In this document: one piece after another, positions 54,205-64,000 of the stretch
How the letters are laid out: every line of letters starts with the position of its first letter
Position numbering within the stretch: the stretch's first letter is position 1
Translations under genes and position numbers: made by a program
Assembly: GCA_900556875.1 (NCBI GenBank)
Contig: USQQ01000002.1
Location: 100,223-164,222, forward strand
Length of the DNA stretch: 64,000 bases
DNA from: an uncultured Collinsella sp.
Lineage (GTDB): Bacteria; Actinomycetota; Coriobacteriia; Coriobacteriales; Coriobacteriaceae
Direction: 5' to 3'
The notes under the pieces: model-generated
What the model saw: only the letters and a program-made list of their open reading frames with translations
Database searches by the model: none
What the model was told of the DNA's origin: nothing

Positions 54205-54332
54205 GGCCGCGCACAGGGGTTACCTCCCAAATCGTCCTCGGACATGTCGGCGCCCCCGCTGCGCGCTTCGCGCTGCGGGGGCGCCTCCGTCCTGCGGAAA
54301 GATTTGGGAGGTAACCCTGCGCCCGGCCTGCG
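54205..54332 (+). ncRNA. candidate structured element, copy 2
   Basis: Outer stem GGTTACCTCCCAAATC (54218-54233) with GATTTGGGAGGTAACC (54301-54316), extended imperfectly outward; inner 11-bp hairpin 54249-54259 with 54275-54285. Between them are GTCCTCGGACATGTC (54234-54248) and GTCCTGCGGAAA (54289-54300), identical to the minus-strand element at 6450-6575 although all stem sequences differ. Confidence 0.62.
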
Positions 54333-54465
54333 GCTACTATGGGGCCGACGCGTGATCTTGGGGTGCTGCACATACAAAGTTGGGAGGGCTGAATTGCACG
54401 TTGCCGTACTGGGCCCTTTTCCCGAAGAAGGCCTTGCTTGATGCGGCACTGATTTTGCTGAAATA

Positions 54466-54502
54466 TAAAAACAGGGGCGTCCTCTTTTTGAGGGCGTCCC
54501 TG
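54466..54502 (-). terminator. terminator of the transketolase operon
   Basis: CAGGGGCGTCCTC pairs imperfectly with GAGGGCGTCCCTG around TTTTT; the minus strand then has a T-run (TTTTTATATTT). Confidence 0.7.
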
Positions 54503-54551
54503 TCTACGTCTATTTGCTATTGGCTTGTGGCCGATTTGAGCGGTGGTTGCT

Positions 54552-55493
54552 CTATGCCAAGAACTCCTTGGTGGTCGCCACGATGTTGGCGGCGTCCAGG
54601 CCGTACTTGTGCAGGAGCTCGGCACCCGGGCCGGACTCGCCGAAGGTGTCGTTGACACCAATCTTCTTGAGCGGCGTCGGGCACTGCTCGCACAGGACGT
54701 CGGCAACGGCGCTGCCCAGGCCACCGATCACAGAGTGCTCCTCGACGGTCACGACGTGGCCGGTCTTGGTGGCGCTCTTGACGATCAGGTCGGCATCGAT
54801 GGGCTTGATGGTGTGCATGTTGATGACCTCGGCGTCGATGCCCTCGGCAGCGAGCTGCTCGGCGGCCTCGAGAGCCTCGCCGACCATCAGGCCGCAGGCG
54901 ATGATGGTCACATCGGCGCCCTCGCGCATGACAATGCCCTTACCCAACTCGAACTTGTAGGTCTCGGGGTCGTTGATAACCGGCGAGGCCAAACGGGCGA
55001 AGCGCATGTACACCGGACCGTCGCACTCGTAGGCGGCGCGCGTCACGGCACGGGCCTCGACGTCGTCGGCAGGAACGATCACAGTCATGCCGGGGATGAC
55101 GCGCATGAGGGCGATATCCTCGCAGCACTGGTGCGTGGCACCGTCCTCGCCCACCGAGATACCGGCGTGCGTGGCACCGATCTTAACGTTGAGGTGCGGG
55201 TAGCCGATGGAGTTACGAACCTGCTCAAAGGCGCGGCCGGCAGCGAACATGGCAAAGGTACTCGCGAAGGCAACGCGACCGGTGGTCGCGATACCGGCGG
55301 CGACGCCCATCAGGTTGCTCTCGGCGATACCCACATCGAAGAAGCGGTCGGGGCAGGCCGCCTTGAACTTACCGGTCTGCGTGGCGGCGGCCAGGTCGGC
55401 GTCGAGGACCACAAAGTCATCGTGCTCGTTGGCGAGCTCGACGAGGGCCTCGCCGTAGCTTACGCGCGTGGCGATTTTCTTGACGTCTGCCAT
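54552..55493 (-). CDS. transketolase, C-terminal subunit
   Basis: 313 residues from the ATG at 55493 (MADVKKIATR), GGAG 7 bases upstream. Holds the pyrimidine-binding and C-terminal domains (DADLAAATQTGKF, ESNLMGVAAGIATTG, THAGISVGEDGATHQ). With the N-terminal subunit it transfers two-carbon units in the non-oxidative pentose phosphate pathway. It begins 1 base after the upstream subunit. Confidence 0.93.
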   Translation of the reverse strand: MADVKKIATRVSYGEALVELANEHDDFVVLDADLAAATQTGKFKAACPDRFFDVGIAESNLMGVAAGIATTGRVAFASTFAMFAAGRAFEQVRNSIGYPHLNVKIGATHAGISVGEDGATHQCCEDIALMRVIPGMTVIVPADDVEARAVTRAAYECDGPVYMRFARLASPVINDPETYKFELGKGIVMREGADVTIIACGLMVGEALEAAEQLAAEGIDAEVINMHTIKPIDADLIVKSATKTGHVVTVEEHSVIGGLGSAVADVLCEQCPTPLKKIGVNDTFGESGPGAELLHKYGLDAANIVATTKEFLA

Positions 55494-55494
55494 C

Positions 55495-56325
55495 CTAGAG
55501 CTCCTCTCCGGCGGCCGTGAGCTCTGCCATGGCCTGCTCAAACTGTTCATCATTGGGGGCCTTGCCGTGCCAACCAACCTGGTTCTCCATAAAGGACACG
55601 CCCTTGCCCTTCAGGGTCTCGGCGATAATGGCGGTCGGCTGCCCCTTGGTGGCGCGAGCCTCGGCAAAGGCGGCGCGGATCTGATCGAAATCGTTGCCGT
55701 CGGCGAGCTCCACCACGTGGAACTTAAAGGCGCGGAACTTGTCGGCGAGCGGCATGGGGTCGTTGACCTCCTCGACGGGGCCGTCGATCTGCAGGCCGTT
55801 GTGGTCGACGATCACACAGAGGTTGTCGAGCTGCTGGTTGCCGGCAAACATGGCGGCCTCCCAGACCTGGCCCTCCTCGCTCTCGCCATCGCCCAGCAGG
55901 GCGTACGTGCGATAAGTATCGCCCCAGTGCTTGGCGGCAACGGCCATGCCCACGGCGGTGGAGATGCCCTGGCCGAGCGAACCGGTGGACATGTCAACGC
56001 CCGGAGTGTCGTTCATGTTGGGATGACCCTGCAGGTGGCTGCCGATGTGGCGCAGCGTCTCAAGATCCTCCTTGGGGAAGAAGCCACGCTCGGCGAGCAC
56101 AGCGTACAGACCAGGTGCACAGTGGCCCTTGGAAAGCACAAAGCGATCGCGGTCGGCCTTGCGGGGATGGGCCGGGTCGACGTTCATTTCCTCAAAGTAC
56201 AGATAGGTCATGATGTCGGCAGCGCCGAGCGAACCGCCCGGATGGCCGGACTTGGCAGCGTGCACGCCGGTGACGATGCCCTTCCTTACCTCGTTGGCAA
56301 CCTTTTTGAGCTCTTCGTCGCTCAT
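55495..56325 (-). CDS. transketolase, N-terminal subunit
   Basis: 276 residues. Thiamine diphosphate-binding half, with KSGHPGGSLGAADI, LSKGHCAPGLYAVL, MSTGSLGQGIS and the TPP motif GDGESEEGQVWEAAMFAGN. Split transketolases are common in anaerobes. Nothing notable in the 207-bp region upstream. Confidence 0.94.
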   Translation of the reverse strand: MSDEELKKVANEVRKGIVTGVHAAKSGHPGGSLGAADIMTYLYFEEMNVDPAHPRKADRDRFVLSKGHCAPGLYAVLAERGFFPKEDLETLRHIGSHLQGHPNMNDTPGVDMSTGSLGQGISTAVGMAVAAKHWGDTYRTYALLGDGESEEGQVWEAAMFAGNQQLDNLCVIVDHNGLQIDGPVEEVNDPMPLADKFRAFKFHVVELADGNDFDQIRAAFAEARATKGQPTAIIAETLKGKGVSFMENQVGWHGKAPNDEQFEQAMAELTAAGEEL

Positions 56326-56532
56326 TGTGCCTTCCTTTCATCCTCATTAGACAAAATGCGCACGGCACCGAAGGTAATCCCAACACAGCCGCAATGCACG
56401 TACGTCATTCATTATGCTGGAAACTGATGGCTTTACCAGAGTTTTTATCATTATTTGAACAATTTAGCAGGCAGAACCGCTGATGAAACGGTTTATCAAT
56501 GTGAACGTCTTTTGGATGGGACGCGGTCGGCC

Positions 56533-57423
56533 CTACGCGCTAATGTCCTTGAATCCCTCGCCGAAAGCTTCCGTAACGTCGGCGACCGTCACAATGGCGT
56601 GAGGATCGCGCTCGCGCACGATCGTCTTGAGGGTATTGAGCTCTCGACGGTTCACGATGACCATGATCACCGGCTTCTCGGCACCCGAATACATGCCAGT
56701 CGCCTTAAACTTGGTACAACCACGACCCAGGCCATACATGATATCGGCAGCGATATCAGGGAACTTGTCCGAGATGATGAGTACCATACGGCGTTTGTTG
56801 CCACCATCGACCACGGCATCGATCACGTAGCCGCTAATGACCATCGAAAGGCCTGCATATAGTGCATTTTCGATTGAAAAGACCGGAGCCGACAGCGCAC
56901 ATACGGCAACATCGATCGCCATGACGGTCGAGCCCACGGGCAGCGAGGTATTACGCGAGATGATTTGGCCAATCGTGTCCGAGCCGCCGGTGTTGGCGCC
57001 CGCGCGCAGCACCATGCCGTAACCGATGCCTGTAATAATGCCGCCCCACATGGCAGGGAGCATCAGGTCCGCATCCGCCAGAGGTGCTACAAACGGGGCG
57101 AACAGATCGGTAAAGAAGCCCAGCAGCACAAAGCCCGTCGCGGTCTGCACCACGTAGAACATGCCGCCCTCGCGCATAACGACCAGCAACAGCAAGGCGT
57201 TCATCACAATCGTCTGAATACCAACGGGAAGCGATATGCCGCGCGATGCGCCGACCGCCTGGATAATGGTGGCAAGGCCCGTAACACCACCGGCAGCAAG
57301 GCCGTTGGGAATCAAAAACAGGTCGGTCGCAATAGCGGCCAGAGCGCACCCCAACATAATCTGGGGCAGGTCGTGAAAGAAGTTCATCGATAGAATGCGC
57401 TTGATGTCCAGACGATATGCCAT
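56533..57423 (-). CDS. YitT family membrane protein (DUF2179)
   Basis: 296 residues from the ATG at 57423 (MAYRLDIKRI), GGGAGGT just upstream. Five or six helices (LIPNGLAAGGVTGLA, GIGYGMVLRAGANTGGSD) followed by a C-terminal cytoplasmic DUF2179 domain (MVLIISDKFPDIA, VNRRELNTLKTIVRERDPHA). Function unknown; the C-domain resembles small ligand-binding folds. Confidence 0.88.
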   Translation of the reverse strand: MAYRLDIKRILSMNFFHDLPQIMLGCALAAIATDLFLIPNGLAAGGVTGLATIIQAVGASRGISLPVGIQTIVMNALLLLVVMREGGMFYVVQTATGFVLLGFFTDLFAPFVAPLADADLMLPAMWGGIITGIGYGMVLRAGANTGGSDTIGQIISRNTSLPVGSTVMAIDVAVCALSAPVFSIENALYAGLSMVISGYVIDAVVDGGNKRRMVLIISDKFPDIAADIMYGLGRGCTKFKATGMYSGAEKPVIMVIVNRRELNTLKTIVRERDPHAIVTVADVTEAFGEGFKDISA

Positions 57424-57538
57424 GCTACCTCCCTCAAAAAAGCGCACCCAAACGGATGCGCTTCGAACTTCTTGCTGTATTCGATTCTACCGATTCGCCG
57501 AACAAAAACCACCCCTGCGCAGGGTTTGCTTTGGATAC

Positions 57539-57566
57539 AAAACCACCCTGCTCGGAGGGTTTTATC
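57539..57566 (-). terminator. terminator of secA-prfB
   Basis: AAAACC...GGTTTT hairpin with an imperfect CCC/GGG continuation and flanking T-runs, 25-50 bases after prfB. A second 9-bp dyad CATAAACCG/CGGTTTATG spans the prfB stop codon (57575-57594). Confidence 0.5.
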
Positions 57567-57589
57567 CATTTCCACATAAACCGGGCGGT

Positions 57590-58737
57590 TTATGCAGATG
57601 GGATCTCTGCGTCAGCGTTGCCAGTGGCCCAGCGATGGTAGCCAATAACAAACGGGTCCAGATCGCCATCGTCAAGAACTGCCTCGACGTTGCCGGTCTC
57701 AACGCCCGTGCGTAGGTCCTTAACCATCTGATACGGGTAGAGCACGTAGCTGCGGATCTGGTTGCCAAAACCAATCGTGGTTTTGGGTCCGCGAATCTCA
57801 TCCAGGGCCTCGGCGCGCTTCTCGAGCTCAATCTCGTACAGGCGAGCCTTGAGGATCTGCATGCACGCGGCCTTGTTCTGGATCTGGCTGCGCTCGTTTT
57901 GGCAGGTGACCACAATGCCGCTGGGGAAATGCGTCACGCGCACGGCGGAGTCGGTGGTGTTAACGCCCTGACCGCCCGGGCCGCTCGCGTGGTACACGTC
58001 CACGCGGATGTCATCGGGACTGATTTCGATGTCGATATCATCGGGTAGCACGGGGATGACCTCGACGCCGGCAAACGTGGTCTGGCGGCGCTTCTTGTCG
58101 TCGGTGGGGCTAATGCGAACCAAGCGGTGGACGCCGGCCTCGGCGCGCAGCATGCCAAATGCGTCCTTGCCCTCGACGGTAAAGGTCGCGCGGTCGATGC
58201 CGATGACCTCAGCAGCGGGGCAGTCGTTAATCGTGACCTTCCAGCCGCGACGCTGGCAGTACTTCATGTACATCTTAAAGAGCATGAAGGTCCAGTCCTG
58301 GGCCTCCAGACCACCCTGTCCGGGCTTGATGGTCACAATGGCATCGCCGTGATCGAACTCACCGGTAAACCAGCTCGAAAGCTCAAGCTCATCGATGGCA
58401 CGGGCCAGGCGCTCAGCCGTGGCTGTAGCCTCCTCGCGAAGGGCGGCGGCATCGGGGTCATCCCCCATCTCCTCGGCAAGCTCCAGCGCGGCGCGGGCAT
58501 CGGAAAGCTCGCCGCGCGCGTTGTCCACGGCAGCGATATCTTCCTTGGTGCGCGCGATTTCCTCCATGGTGGCACGGGCGGCGTCGGCGTCATCCCAAAA
58601 GCCGGGGGCCACGCTTTTGGCCTCGAGCTCGGTCACGCGCGTGCGCTTTTCGTCCAAGTGGAGATACGACTCGACCTCGCCGAGCCGGTCCGCAAACGCG
58701 TCCAGCTCGGCGGGCGTTACCTCTAAAGCCTCAGCCA

Positions 58738-58738
<1 letters not shown>
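57590..58738 (-). CDS. prfB: peptide chain release factor 2
   Basis: 382 residues. Releases peptides at UGA and UAA. The GGQ peptidyl-hydrolysis loop is at 255-257 (SGPGGQGVN). The stop-codon-reading tripeptide, normally SPF, is here S210-P211-T212 (VRISPTDDKK). The frame is continuous: the programmed +1 frameshift found in many prfB genes is absent. The start overlaps the secA stop as TAATG, so translation is coupled. Confidence 0.93.
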
Positions 58739-61545
<2,807 letters not shown>

Positions 61546-61674
61546 GTGGTTTTCCTTTTTGGCCATCGCCCACGCCGTGCAGCTGCGGGCGAGTTAAACA
61601 CAGATGATTGTACTTTAGCCAAACAAGGCGCGGCCTATACGGTCGACCTCGACCGCCACGTAATAACTATGACC

Positions 61675-61717
61675 AACCTGCCACAATGGGACAGGTTTAT
61701 TTTGGCAAGTTTTATCT
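61675..61717. repeat. 43-bp GGGACAGG repeat, copy 2
   Basis: AACCTGCC...GGGACAGGTT then TTATTTTGGCAAGTTTTATC; 38 of 43 positions match the copy beside the serine recombinase at 49547. Confidence 0.8.
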
Positions 61718-61741
61718 GAGCAAACGCCGTCTCTCTGCCAT

Positions 61742-61774
61742 TTGGTGCCACGGGGACAGGTTAGCTTGCACCAA
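61742..61774. repeat. GGTGC-GGGGACAGG-GCACC element
   Basis: TTGGTGC (61742-61748) and GCACCAA (61768-61774) are exact inverted ends around CACGGGGACAGGTTAGCTT. Same layout as 30276-30307. Confidence 0.7.
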
Positions 61775-61817
61775 TAAAAAGAAAAGGGCCGCGCACCCGA
61801 ACGGATGCACGGCCCTT
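61775..61817 (-). terminator. terminator of rpmE
   Basis: AAGGGCCG-GCA with TGC-CGGCCCTT (one mismatch), then TTTTCTTTTT on the minus strand. Confidence 0.85.
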
Positions 61818-61852
61818 ATGCCATGAATGCGAGCGATTCCGCGGCGAGCTAT

Positions 61853-62278
61853 TTACTCAGCAGCCTCGGTGGTCTCGGCCTCGGCAGCGGCCTCCTCGAC
61901 GGGAGCCTCTGCGGGAGCCTCTGCGGCCTGCTTGGCAGCCTCCTCGGCAAACTTAGCGGCACGCTTAGCCTTCTCGGCAGCCTTAGCCTCAGCGGCGGCC
62001 TTGCGAGCGGCCTCGGCCTCAGCAGCCTTGGCGGCCTTGGCAGCCTTGGCCTCCTCAGCCTTCTTGAGCTGGGCGGCAGCGGCGCCACCGAACTTGTCGG
62101 CGAAGCGCTGGACGCGTCCACCGGTGTCGACGAACTTCTGCTGGCCGGTGTAGAACGGGTGGCACTCGTTGCAAAGCTCGACCTTCATCTCGGACACGGT
62201 AGCGTGCGTCTTGAAGGTGTTGCCGCAGGAGCACGTCACCGTGCACTCGACATACTGGGGATGGATACCCTGCTTCAT
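61853..62278 (-). CDS. rpmE: 50S ribosomal protein L31 with long Ala/Lys/Glu tail
   Basis: 141 residues, about twice the usual 70. Residues 1-66 are a zinc-binding (C+) L31: MKQGIHPQYVECTVTCSCGN and ELCNECHPFYTGQQ give C16, C18, C36 and C39. Residues 67-141 are almost only Ala, Glu and Lys with heptad-like KAA/EAA repeats, predicted as a long charged helix. Upstream is a hairpin leader that masks the ribosome site. Confidence 0.93.
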   Translation of the reverse strand: MKQGIHPQYVECTVTCSCGNTFKTHATVSEMKVELCNECHPFYTGQQKFVDTGGRVQRFADKFGGAAAAQLKKAEEAKAAKAAKAAEAEAARKAAAEAKAAEKAKRAAKFAEEAAKQAAEAPAEAPVEEAAAEAETTEAAE

Positions 62279-62352
62279 GGTAGGACTCCTTATTGGTCAG
62301 GCGCTGGTTACCGATCAGCGCATAAGGCGTCTTGGTTTCCGACCAAGACAAC
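62279..62352 (-). promoter_or_regulatory. L31 ribosomal-protein leader
   Basis: Minus-strand RNA forms hairpin GTCTTGGT/ACCAAGAC (62349-62329), then CCTTAT...ATAAGG (62327-62322 with 62293-62288) enclosing GCGCTG/CAGCGC. The second stem includes the AAGGAG ribosome site, so binding of L31 could shut translation. L31 leaders are described in several bacterial groups, including Coriobacteria. Confidence 0.65.
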
Positions 62353-62423
62353 AAACTCGGCTATGGTACCACGGCGCCGCGCGTCCCACAAAAGGTTCAC
62401 GGTCTTTTCGGCACAACGCGAGG

Positions 62424-62483
62424 AAAAATGACCCACGGATTACCGACAAATGGTCCCATGAATTACCTTCAAAACGACCCACG
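62424..62483 (+). repeat. 23-bp tandem repeat, about 2.5 units
   Basis: AAAATGACCCACGGATTACC, AAATGGTCCCATGAATTACC and AAAACGACCCACG follow at a 23-bp step. Part of an otherwise unassigned intergenic region. Confidence 0.55.
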
Positions 62484-62526
62484 CACTGGTAGAACGTTGC
62501 AAATTTCAACGTTCTGGAATCGTGGG
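62478..62526. repeat. nested inverted repeat
   Basis: Outer CCCACG/CGTGGG and inner AGAACGTTG/CAACGTTCT (9 bp, perfect) around CAAATTT. No T-tract. Confidence 0.6.
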
Positions 62527-62652
62527 TGCTGACGGTTTGCCATTGCGAGAGGCATGGCGGCTCGACCATCAGGATAATCTCGGCGAGAAAATCGACGAGG
62601 ACAGAGGGACGGCAGTATTGGAGCTATCGAAACGAATGGCAAGGACGAGATT

Positions 62653-62862
62653 ATGGAGATGCCCGCCGAGGTCGACTTCTCCGACAGCGTTCCGAACCCC
62701 TACATCGGGAAGGTGCGCCGCCGCGTCACTATGAACATCGACGGCTAGAACATCGACTACTTCAAGGCGGAGTCCGCCCGTACAGTGGTGCCGTATCAAG
62801 TCATCATCAGCATGTACCTGGCCGAGTGCCGCGGGCGGAGGAAGCGTCTGACGTTCGCGAAC
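62653..62862 (+). pseudogene. decayed CopG/BrnA-like antitoxin
   Basis: From the ATG at 62653 the frame reads MEMPAEVDFSDSVPNPYIGK then VRRRVTMNIDG, a TAG stop at 62746-62748, and continues NIDYFKAESARTVVPYQVII and SMYLAECRGRRKRLTF. This matches small antitoxins that read NPY-x-K-L-K-K-x-ITI...YFK...TGIPYQ-LINLYL. The stop falls in the middle of the RHH core, and the usual Asp-Glu at that spot is gone. No toxin gene is recognisable nearby. Confidence 0.65.
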
Positions 62863-62896
62863 TGCAGTGGTGAGCATTCCCGCTTGGGCAGTAAAA

Positions 62897-62930
62897 GGAA
62901 GAGGGGGCTGGCAAGGCCAGTCCCCTCTTC
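62897..62930 (-). terminator. terminator of the exported-protein pair
   Basis: GAAGAGGGGGCTGGC pairs with GCCAGTCCCCTCTTC (one G-U) around AAG, 23 bases after the stop at 62953. Confidence 0.75.
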
Positions 62931-62952
62931 TCTCATGACACTCGATTTGCAT

Positions 62953-63378
62953 TTACGGCACGACGAAAGCCGGGCCGCTGGTTACCTTGTCAAATTCGAG
63001 CACCGACGTTCCGGTGTTCAAATAAAGGCTTCCTTGGTTTCCGTCTGCGGAGGCGTAAGCCAGGTGGACAAATCCGTAATCATCTCCTGATTGGTCGGCC
63101 AACATGAAGATGTTCGGATCGCCGGTTGTCTCAAATGAACCGTCGGTCACATTTCCATTGCTGTCGACGATTTGCCACCTGTTTTCGTCTTCCCCAAGGA
63201 AGGAGAGCTGGGTTAAGCCGGTCTCGTGGTCTCGGTACACTCCGTCTAGGCGGAACCCTTCGGAAATGCCATGTTTCAAGGTGTTCGCATCTTTTATGGA
63301 TACGGCAGAGACTGCGATTGCGGCTATCGCGACCAATAACGCCAGCGCAATGGGTATTTTGGCGGAGCCGGTCTTCAT
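62953..63378 (-). CDS. hypothetical membrane-anchored protein
   Basis: 141 residues. Residues 1-27 are a signal anchor (MKTGSAKIPIALALLVAIAA), the rest an extracytoplasmic beta-rich domain with LDGVYRDHETGLTQLSF and SLYLNTGTSVLEFDKV, of a lipocalin- or META-like size. Family not recognised. Its ATG is separated by 1 base from the upstream gene's stop, so both are probably made together. Confidence 0.65.
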   Translation of the reverse strand: MKTGSAKIPIALALLVAIAAIAVSAVSIKDANTLKHGISEGFRLDGVYRDHETGLTQLSFLGEDENRWQIVDSNGNVTDGSFETTGDPNIFMLADQSGDDYGFVHLAYASADGNQGSLYLNTGTSVLEFDKVTSGPAFVVP

Positions 63379-63379
63379 G

Positions 63380-64000
63380 TCAGCCTACTTTGCGCTTGCC
63401 GAGAGCCATGCTGTAGAACGTGTTGGTGGCCATCTTTGCGTAGACCCTGCGTACCCCGTTCGTCGTCTCATAGACGACGTAGGGTTGAATCTTGTGGGTC
63501 ACGTTCGCCGTCGCCTTGTAGAAGCCCGATCCGGAAATGTTGACCGCGTACCCCGTCACGCTGAGGGAGCGATTTGCCTTCGGGATGGAAACGCTCACGC
63601 TGCCAACTCCTCCGGGAAGGGATACCGACACACCGACCGATCCGCCGCCGGAAGGTGATACGAAGATAGAGCCACCTCCCGATATCTGCACGCCGCCCGC
63701 CGGCTGTCCGGCGACGTCATGCCATCCAGTGCTCTTGTTTACCACGCTGCCGTATACCGTGTCGTAGGTCGGACGTCCCCCGGCTCGTGCGTCGCCATCG
63801 TACCCGGCGAGGGCTTGCTCGATGATTTGCGCAGCTTCTTCCTCCGCGCGTTCGCGGCGCATCGCGTCAAACTGGTTTTCAGTGAGGTCGGGGCGAACGA
63901 AGTAGTCGATTCGATTCTGATCAAGTGTTTGAAATTCCGCCGCTAACACCCCTTTTGGCATCAGTAGGGAGATTCCTCCAACCGCCGCTGCGGCGATAGC
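63380..64000 (-). CDS. exported protein with Gly/Ser-rich repeats, 5' end outside the window
   Basis: At least 206 residues; the frame runs off the window at 64000. The visible start AIAAAAVGGISLLMPKGVLA looks like the end of a signal peptide with cleavage near VLA-AE. Next comes a charged helical part (ENQFDAMRRERAEEEAAQII), then Gly/Ser/Val strands (SPSGGGSVGVSVSLPGGVGS) and a C-terminal beta domain with VYETTNGVRRVYAKMATNTF. Function unknown; a bacteriocin-like or cell-surface role is only a guess. Confidence 0.65.
   Translation of the reverse strand, partial: AIAAAAVGGISLLMPKGVLAAEFQTLDQNRIDYFVRPDLTENQFDAMRRERAEEEAAQIIEQALAGYDGDARAGGRPTYDTVYGSVVNKSTGWHDVAGQPAGGVQISGGGSIFVSPSGGGSVGVSVSLPGGVGSVSVSIPKANRSLSVTGYAVNISGSGFYKATANVTHKIQPYVVYETTNGVRRVYAKMATNTFYSMALGKRKVG

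Noticed and set aside
54205..54332. Integron attC site
   Set aside because: It folds as a long imperfect hairpin, but the conserved bases are in an internal loop and there are no R/L boxes or integrase.

Overview
The window reads as a chromosomal segment of a GC-rich anaerobic gut actinobacterium of the class Coriobacteriia, most like Collinsella. This is inferred from the high GC, the [FeFe] hydrogenase, the split transketolase, the alanine-rich L31 tail and the overall gene set. No rRNA or taxon-specific marker settles it. Most genes lie on the minus strand in short operons with clear Shine-Dalgarno sites.

Layout: 1-6.4 kb holds a small membrane protein, an Rrf2 regulator facing cysK, mnmA, a HipA-like kinase fused to a DNA-binding domain, and an M42 peptidase. 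6.4-13.3 kb holds fucO, an AT-rich gene of the LURP-one type, a YoaK-type membrane protein, a YgiQ radical SAM protein, a CPBP protease and a lone RelB/DinJ-type antitoxin. 13.3-19.4 kb is one operon: an NuoF/GltD-type flavoprotein, the [FeFe] hydrogenase, and an ABC importer whose permease and ATPase are fused. 19.6-24.3 kb is an alpha-glucoside PTS operon (EIIA, LicT-type antiterminator, EIICB, GH4 glucosidase) with a candidate antiterminator RNA. 24.5-30.9 kb has a DEAD-box helicase and the copper set copA, copZ, csoR. 31-41.3 kb has an amidohydrolase, an AbiEi/DUF559-like gene between two repeat arrays, a hypothetical gene and gltBD. 42-47 kb has gpmA, an Nramp transporter, rubredoxin plus flavin reductase, smpB, a TPR protein and two tRNAs. 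47-64 kb has an ArsC/Spx-like protein, a VanZ-like protein, a serine recombinase, rnr, ftsEX, split transketolase, a YitT protein, prfB, secA, rpmE with its leader, a decayed antitoxin and two exported proteins.

The most unusual content is between the genes. First, five loci carry tandem hairpin units (13 in all): arms of about 16 bp around GATCTGTAACA, always exactly 25 nt between the arms, repeating every 79-81 bp. Arm changes are often compensated. Two arrays tightly bracket the AbiEi/DUF559-like gene, facing outward. Second, two distant intergenic hairpins (6450-6575 and 54205-54332) share two identical internal-loop strands while their stems differ in sequence but stay complementary, as expected of a structured RNA or DNA element. 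Third, there are short dispersed repeats built on GGGGACAGGT or CATGGGGACGGAGGAAAAC, one next to the serine recombinase and one pair flanking the orphan antitoxin.
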